Below are positions 59,567 to 64,000 of a DNA stretch of 64,000 bases, in pieces. The stretch's first letter is position 1. Each line of letters opens with the position of its first letter. This DNA comes from Paenibacillus sp. An7. Its GTDB lineage: Bacteria > Bacillota > Bacilli > Paenibacillales > Paenibacillaceae. The stretch covers positions 186,001-250,000 of the forward strand of contig NZ_WTWX01000004.1 of assembly GCF_009870785.1 (NCBI RefSeq), written 5' to 3'. The notes beneath the pieces were generated by a model. That model saw only the letters and a program-made list of their open reading frames with translations, searched no databases and was not told the origin of the DNA. The position numbers were made by a program, and so were the translations under genes.

Positions 59567-60478
59567 GTGGAACTACGACAGTTGCAGTACTTTTTAAAGG
59601 TTGCACAGAAAGAACACGTGACTCAAGCTGCGGAAGAGCTTCATGTAGCTCAATCCGCAGTAAGTCGCCAGATTCATCATCTTGAAGAGGAACTCGGAGT
59701 CGACTTGTTTATGCACAAGGGAAGAAATTTGCAACTTACTCCTGTGGGACAATTATTCTGTAAAAGAGTAGAGGGAATTCTTAAGGACTTGGATCGGGCT
59801 GTTGGTGAGGTACATGAATTTTCGGACCCAGAAAAAGGGGAAATTCGTATTGGTTTCCCGCATAGTCTTGGTATTCACCTTATTCCTTCTGTCGTTTCGG
59901 AGTTTAGAAAGCGCTATCCTAATGTGAAATTTAAGTTTAAACAAGGTATGTACCCAACATTGATTAGAGATGTATTATCTTCAGAAGTAGATCTAGCGTT
60001 TATTTCTCCTTTTCCTGAAAAACATGAGCAGATCGGCGGGGATGTCGTTCTTACAGAAGAGTTGTATGCCATTTTACCACAAAACCACCCGCTTGCTGGA
60101 GAAGAAACCATTCGATTGGAACAATTAAAGGAAGATAAGTTTATCTTATTTAGCAAAGGTTATTCTCTAAGGCCGATCGTATGGCATGCTTGTTTAGAAG
60201 CAGGATTTACTCCGAGGATTGCATTTGAAGGTGAAGAGACAGATGCTATACGCGGTCTTGTAGCAGCTGGAATGGGTGTGAGTGTTCTTCCGGAAATGGC
60301 TTTATTTCAAACTAACCCGCTTCAACCTGCTAGAGTAAGATTATCAAGCCCGAGAGTAACTCGTTCTATCGGACTGATTCATCGAAATGATGAGAAGTTG
60401 CCTCTGGTTGCGCAGTCTTTCCGGTCATTTTTACTTGATTACTTTGGCTTAGAAAATAACAAAACCCCAGTCAATTAA
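59567..60478 (+). CDS. LysR-family transcriptional regulator (GltC-like)
   Basis: 303 residues from GTG at 59567. The N-terminal helix-turn-helix (VTQAAEELHVAQSAVSRQIHHLEEELG in two parts, 18-44) and effector domain from 90 (EIRIGFPHSLGIHLIPSVV) are close to the GltC/YofA/CzcR group of Bacillus. Target genes are not adjacent: the next gene runs the other way behind a terminator, and the upstream gene is the rhomboid protease. The terminator stem starts inside the last codons. Confidence 0.88.
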   Translation: MELRQLQYFLKVAQKEHVTQAAEELHVAQSAVSRQIHHLEEELGVDLFMHKGRNLQLTPVGQLFCKRVEGILKDLDRAVGEVHEFSDPEKGEIRIGFPHSLGIHLIPSVVSEFRKRYPNVKFKFKQGMYPTLIRDVLSSEVDLAFISPFPEKHEQIGGDVVLTEELYAILPQNHPLAGEETIRLEQLKEDKFILFSKGYSLRPIVWHACLEAGFTPRIAFEGEETDAIRGLVAAGMGVSVLPEMALFQTNPLQPARVRLSSPRVTRSIGLIHRNDEKLPLVAQSFRSFLLDYFGLENNKTPVN

Positions 60479-60492
60479 GACTGGGGTTCTTA
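60463..60492. terminator. Bidirectional intrinsic terminator
   Basis: AACCCCAGTC-AATTAA-GACTGGGGTT perfect stem overlapping the LysR stop codon; flanking A and T runs serve both convergent genes. Confidence 0.85.
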
Positions 60493-60500
60493 TATATTTA

Positions 60501-61175
60501 CTATTCACGGTTACTTGTGAAGATCGCAATGTATCTAATAAGCTCAAGTAGAGAGATAAGAGCAGCTGCTACATAAGTCAGGGCTGCGGCATTAAGAACT
60601 TTACCAACACCACGTTCTTCTTCCCTCTGAATAAAGCCTTCTTGTACAATAATGTCGCGAGCACGGTTACTGGCATTAAATTCAACAGGAAGGGTAATCA
60701 ATTGAAAAGCTACCGTTACCGAGAAGAAAATGATACCAAGACCAATTAAATTAAGTGCATTAAAGAAAAATCCACCCAAAATAAGAAATGGTGCAATACC
60801 GGATGCAAAGTTCACGACTGGGAAAATTCTGTGACGCAATACGAGCATTGGATAATGTTCTTTATGCTGAATCGCGTGACCCACCTCGTGAGATGCAACA
60901 GAAACGGCTGAAATGGATCTTTCGTAATATACTGGCTCTGACAGACGAACCACACGGTGAATCGGGTCATAGTGGTCAGAAAGAGCTCCACGCACAGGCT
61001 CAATCGGTACATCATGAAGTCCATTTAGATCGAGCATGCGTCTTGCAACATCATAGCCCGTCATTCCTGTTGTGTTTTCCACTTTAGCCCATTTGTTAAA
61101 AGTACCTTTTACTCGGAACTGGGCCCAAAGTGACAATATAAATGCAACAATAATTAGAACATACAGAAATCCCAT
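60501..61175 (-). CDS. YugP-like membrane zinc metallopeptidase
   Basis: 224 residues. The HExxH site is His96-Glu97-His100 in VASHEVGHAIQH, followed by membrane helices (about 115-160 and 195-215); a first helix is at 2-18. This is the family of YugP of Bacillus, predicted neutral zinc proteases of the membrane (PF04298). Substrates unknown. A MerR regulator gene lies 28 bp upstream on the same strand, so the two may be cotranscribed. Confidence 0.9.
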   Translation of the reverse strand: MGFLYVLIIVAFILSLWAQFRVKGTFNKWAKVENTTGMTGYDVARRMLDLNGLHDVPIEPVRGALSDHYDPIHRVVRLSEPVYYERSISAVSVASHEVGHAIQHKEHYPMLVLRHRIFPVVNFASGIAPFLILGGFFFNALNLIGLGIIFFSVTVAFQLITLPVEFNASNRARDIIVQEGFIQREEERGVGKVLNAAALTYVAAALISLLELIRYIAIFTSNRE

Positions 61176-61203
61176 AAACTTACCTCCATATTATTATAAA
61201 TAA

Positions 61204-61653
61204 CTACATCATGGAGCTTTCAAGCAAAATTTTCAGTGCTTCCATACAAGCCGCACTTTTCGTTAATAACCCTGCAACGACTTTGCGCTGATGGGTTGGT
61301 TTCATGTCTTGAAGGAGTGGTTTCAGTTCGTTCATTTCTCGTTCAAGCTGCTGTACATGAATTTCCAGACTGTTAAGTTTGCTTGTAACCTGCTCATTTG
61401 AGGAAACGGAGCTCCATTTTTCTAAAGACTGTTTAATCTCTTCGAGACTATACTTCTCTAGTTTCATCTGGATAATACGTTCGAGACGAGACAAGGTTTC
61501 ATGAGTGTATAATCTATAGTTTTTTTGTGTACGTTGCTCTGGCGTGATTAGCCCAAGCTTCGTGTAATAGTCAATCGTACGTTCACTGACACCGGCAGCT
61601 TTCGACAATTCACCGATTCGATACAGTTTCATATCCCCATCGAGAACACTCAC
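61204..61653 (-). CDS. MerR-family transcriptional regulator
   Basis: 149 residues from GTG at 61653, or from ATG at 61632 (MKLYRIGEL). The winged helix YRIGELSKAAGVSERTIDYYTKLGLITP (in two parts) is clear; a coiled-coil dimer helix follows (about 70-115). No metal-binding cysteine motif is visible in the C-terminus, so it is not a typical metal sensor. It precedes the YugP gene. Confidence 0.88.
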   Translation of the reverse strand: MSVLDGDMKLYRIGELSKAAGVSERTIDYYTKLGLITPEQRTQKNYRLYTHETLSRLERIIQMKLEKYSLEEIKQSLEKWSSVSSNEQVTSKLNSLEIHVQQLEREMNELKPLLQDMKPTHQRKVVAGLLTKSAACMEALKILLESSMM

Positions 61654-61930
61654 CTTTCCCTATTCAATAAACAATATGATACATGAAGAAGAACCGTACA
61701 GTCAAACGTTACACTTTTTAGGTCCTTATATACACTTGCTCTCATATTAGTCAAAAAAATAAACGAAAGTGGTAACGATTTCATAAAAATATATACATTG
61801 TAATAATAATATGGTAATGATTATAATCTTGATGATAATTAATTTCTTATTGGTTGTTAATTTATATGACATATATGTTTCGATTTATAAAAATGATGGA
61901 CCTATGCGAAAAGGACAGGGGGCAGGAGAT

Positions 61931-62977
61931 ATGGATAACCTGGAAGATGTGGATTCCGCCTTTACACTAAAGCAAGCTCGCATGAAGAGACAAGAGGAAT
62001 TACAGAATGAGATAGATCAAATAAGTATACTGGATTGGTATCGACGCGTTAATGATTTGCATGATGCCATCGCGACAAAAGCGATCGAGCTTACAGAAAA
62101 AGAAATGTGGAAGGAGGGGTATGGCCTGGCCCCCGTTCCTTATGCTTTCGTTGTATTTGGAAGTTCTGGAAGAAGAGAAGCTACGCTATGGAGCGATCAG
62201 GATAACGGACTTATTATTAGTGACAAAGAGCATCCAGACAAAGAACGTTTTTTCAAAGAGTTTGGTATAAGACTAAGTAATATGCTGGAGTCAGCAGGTT
62301 ATGCTAAATGTGAAGGAAAAGTAATGTGTTCTGAAGCGTTATGGGCGAGAACGCTCTCTTCCTGGAGAGAGCAGCTTAGTGAATGGTCGAATGACTTACA
62401 ATGGGAACCGGTACGCTACTATATTATTGCTGCTGATATGAGGCATGTTGCGGGGGATCTCACGTTATCCCATCAGTTTCAGAAATATTATTCTTTCCTA
62501 TTTGAATCCACGCCTGATCTGGCTGCGGCTGTATTACGTAACACGGTAAGGCATAAGGCTACTTTAAATATCCTTGGCCAAGTCGTGAAGGAACGTTTTG
62601 GGGAGCATGCTGGAGGATTTGATGTGAAATACGGTATGTATATTCCGCTTGTGAACAGCGGGCGCTATTTCGCTTTACAGAACGGTCTGAAAGAGACAAA
62701 TACACTTCAGCGCTTAAAGAAACTTTCGACTCTCGAAGCAGCTCCGTCCAGCCTTATTGAACCATGTGAGAAAGCATTCTTGATTGCACTGCATTTAAGA
62801 AGAAGCGCTCAGATGAAGGAAGATCATAGTGTGCTATCAAGCAGCGGATATATTGATCAAGATCAGTTAAGAGATAAAGACACGTTATATAAACTGAGAA
62901 TAGGACTGTCTGCTGTGAAGAAAATTCACCGGAATCTGCAAAGACAACTTCGGTTTGTCGAGAGGGGCCGTCTATGA
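61931..62977 (+). CDS. DUF294-type nucleotidyltransferase
   Basis: 348 residues from ATG at 61931, 8 nt after AGGGGG (the frame is open to an AT-rich hydrophobic start at 61811 that lacks a ribosome site). FGSSGRREATLWSDQDNGLI is the nucleotidyltransferase motif GSxGRxExxLxxDQD with the two metal Asp residues; a DUF294 C-terminal helical domain follows. E. coli-type relatives with CBS domains are putative signal-transduction proteins; here CBS domains are missing. It overlaps the next gene by ATGA, so translation is coupled. Confidence 0.85.
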   Translation: MDNLEDVDSAFTLKQARMKRQEELQNEIDQISILDWYRRVNDLHDAIATKAIELTEKEMWKEGYGLAPVPYAFVVFGSSGRREATLWSDQDNGLIISDKEHPDKERFFKEFGIRLSNMLESAGYAKCEGKVMCSEALWARTLSSWREQLSEWSNDLQWEPVRYYIIAADMRHVAGDLTLSHQFQKYYSFLFESTPDLAAAVLRNTVRHKATLNILGQVVKERFGEHAGGFDVKYGMYIPLVNSGRYFALQNGLKETNTLQRLKKLSTLEAAPSSLIEPCEKAFLIALHLRRSAQMKEDHSVLSSSGYIDQDQLRDKDTLYKLRIGLSAVKKIHRNLQRQLRFVERGRL

Positions 62978-63711
62978 AAGAGCCAAGCAGGGGAAATAAC
63001 GGTTTTTGGAACTCGTTCAGACAAGGCGGAATACCATCTGCAATCGCTTCTATGATGGGGACTCCTACGGCACAGCACATGGCTTTTTTACGGTCTCTCA
63101 TGAGAGAAAATCGACGGCCTGAGACCTTGCGAACACCGCTTCATGAACTTGACGCCGTTGTATTTGATTTAGAGACGACAGGTTTTGCGCCCCAGCATGG
63201 AGATGAGATTTTGTCTTTTGGTGCTGTGCGGGTTATCGGGGGGGGAATAATAGAAGAGGAGCAGTTTTATACTCTTGTTAAAACGAAGAACCGTATTCCG
63301 GAGCACATTGCTGAGCTTACTGGAATTACAAGCGAAATGACCCAGGATGCTCCTCAGCTTTTGAATGGACTGCATGATTTTATGTCTTTTGTAGGCGGGC
63401 GGGTTCTTGTAGCTCATGCGAGTGCACATGACAAATCTTTTCTGAATGCAGCTTTATGGAAAACCTCAAAAGTGAGACTAAGCCACCGCGTTATTGATAC
63501 CATGATGCTGGCGAGATGGCTTGAACCGCAGCGATCTGGTTATGGACTTGATGAACTCCTTCAATCAAGAAATATTGAAATTAAGGGGAGACACCATGCA
63601 TTAGAAGATGCGATGATGACAGCCCGTTTATGGGGAGCCTATCTCGATGATATTTCAAAAATGAATGTGGTAACCTTATCTGATCTTTATCATCACCTAA
63701 GTCACGCATAG
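62974..63711 (+). CDS. DEDDh 3'-5' exonuclease (DnaQ/PolC-epsilon-like)
   Basis: 245 residues starting inside the stop of the previous gene (ATGA overlap). FDLETTGF at 64-71 holds the first metal pair Asp65 and Glu67, and further DEDDh residues lie in LVAHASAHDKSF and HHALEDAMMTARL (His and Asp near 210-215). The domain resembles the proofreading epsilon/PolC exonuclease and oligoribonuclease fold, with a 55-residue non-conserved N-terminus. Coupling to a nucleotidyltransferase hints at a joint role in nucleic acid end processing. The 3' end overlaps the convergent JAMM gene by 15 bp. Confidence 0.9.
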   Translation: MKEPSRGNNGFWNSFRQGGIPSAIASMMGTPTAQHMAFLRSLMRENRRPETLRTPLHELDAVVFDLETTGFAPQHGDEILSFGAVRVIGGGIIEEEQFYTLVKTKNRIPEHIAELTGITSEMTQDAPQLLNGLHDFMSFVGGRVLVAHASAHDKSFLNAALWKTSKVRLSHRVIDTMMLARWLEPQRSGYGLDELLQSRNIEIKGRHHALEDAMMTARLWGAYLDDISKMNVVTLSDLYHHLSHA

Positions 63712-64000
63712 TGCGACATGCCTAAGCCTGTATCCATGTTCTTGCTTTATGACCTCGTAAGCTTTAACTTCTAATTGCTGCTCGTTGGGATCGATTCCTG
63801 CAATAAGATAGATCCTCATCAATTGTCCGTATGACTGCAAGTTCTGAAGATCCTCAGCTGAGGGAAGTGGAGCGGAAATAGGATGCGTGTGATATAGACC
63901 TATTAAATCAGGAGATGTCAGCAGATGATGGACCCACACTTCGGGTTCAAGTTCAAAGTGATGATTGGGTTCTGCTGCTACGTTTTTGACAGGTATTATG
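63697..64000 (-). CDS. JAMM/Mov34-domain metalloprotein, C-terminal part (cut by window edge)
   Basis: The frame enters from the right edge (IIPVKNVAAEPNHHFEL) and runs to TAG at 63697-63699. YHTHPISAPLPSAED is the JAMM zinc motif HxHP-x-SxxxPSxxD of the M67 family, seen in bacterial proteins such as RadC-like and MEC+ (sulfur-carrier processing) peptidases. The N-terminal conserved Glu lies outside the window. Its ending overlaps the exonuclease gene tail to tail by 15 bp. Confidence 0.85.
   Translation of the reverse strand, partial: IIPVKNVAAEPNHHFELEPEVWVHHLLTSPDLIGLYHTHPISAPLPSAEDLQNLQSYGQLMRIYLIAGIDPNEQQLEVKAYEVIKQEHGYRLRHVALCVT

Noticed and set aside
1..64000. CRISPR arrays, insertion sequences, restriction or other defence genes
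   Set aside because: I found no regularly spaced repeats, transposase motifs or known defence families by reading both strands.

Overview
The window looks like a chromosomal segment of a low-to-mid GC endospore-forming Firmicute, most probably Paenibacillus or a close relative. Pointers are strong AAGGAGG-type ribosome binding sites with frequent TTG and GTG starts, a T-box leader on tyrS, a YjcZ-type spore peptide, a lipoteichoic acid synthase, a YtpB-type terpene synthase, YtxH/DUF948/YugP/YitT family proteins, intrinsic terminators with long T-runs, and a PfkA with the GGDSQGMN variant that I recall from Paenibacillus. Apart from one holin-like gene I see no prophage, insertion sequence, CRISPR array or defence island. 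Most of the window is ordinary core genome.

Layout. (1) 1-7900 is a plant cell-wall (pectin/hemicellulose) island: the start of a secreted CBM9-like protein, a trehalase/GH63-like glycosidase, a dienelactone/acetyl-xylan-esterase-like hydrolase, a GH28 polygalacturonase, an AraC regulator, a CE8 pectinesterase behind a consensus cre site, and a GH105 unsaturated rhamnogalacturonyl hydrolase. The island is decaying: the glycosidase has a frameshifted N-terminus, only a 47-codon tail of a GH43/DUF1349-type gene remains, and GH105 is cut to less than a third of its length. (2) 7900-20000 carries a DUF3817-MFS fusion, T-box-tyrS, tRNA-Lys, an AGE-family epimerase, an LD-carboxypeptidase, a LysR regulator with a YxjG-like methionine synthase, tRNA-Leu, a GH4 glycosidase, and araM behind a promoter holding an AraR-like operator. 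A second, perfect AraR-like palindrome lies after araM. (3) 20000-31400 has a duplicated-HTH regulator divergent from a holin-like gene, a run of small conserved proteins, murI, an M14 peptidase, a lipoteichoic acid synthase and an RlmL-type methyltransferase. (4) 31400-44700 holds an O-methyltransferase, an ArsR-type regulator, an MFS exporter, hemE-hemH, capA, gdpD, a fumarylacetoacetase-family enzyme, a DUF92 protein, a TetR regulator, an ABC-F protein and a frameshifted coiled-coil protein. (5) 44700-64000 has an M42 aminopeptidase, a PepF with an in-frame upstream signal peptide, cspA, ytpB, pfkA, a MATE exporter, yitT, cshA, a yjcZ peptide, yesL, a 6S RNA gene, tpx, a rhomboid protease, LysR and MerR regulators, YugP, a nucleotidyltransferase-exonuclease operon and the start of a JAMM-domain gene.

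The most unusual items are the PepF gene with two in-frame starts (signal-peptide and cytoplasmic forms) and a 12-bp inverted repeat around the leader, the two AraR-like palindromes flanking araM, the tandem-HTH/holin divergent pair with a composite palindrome, a perfect hairpin over the DUF948 ribosome binding site, and three or four gene-decay lesions. I found no convincing undescribed multi-gene system.
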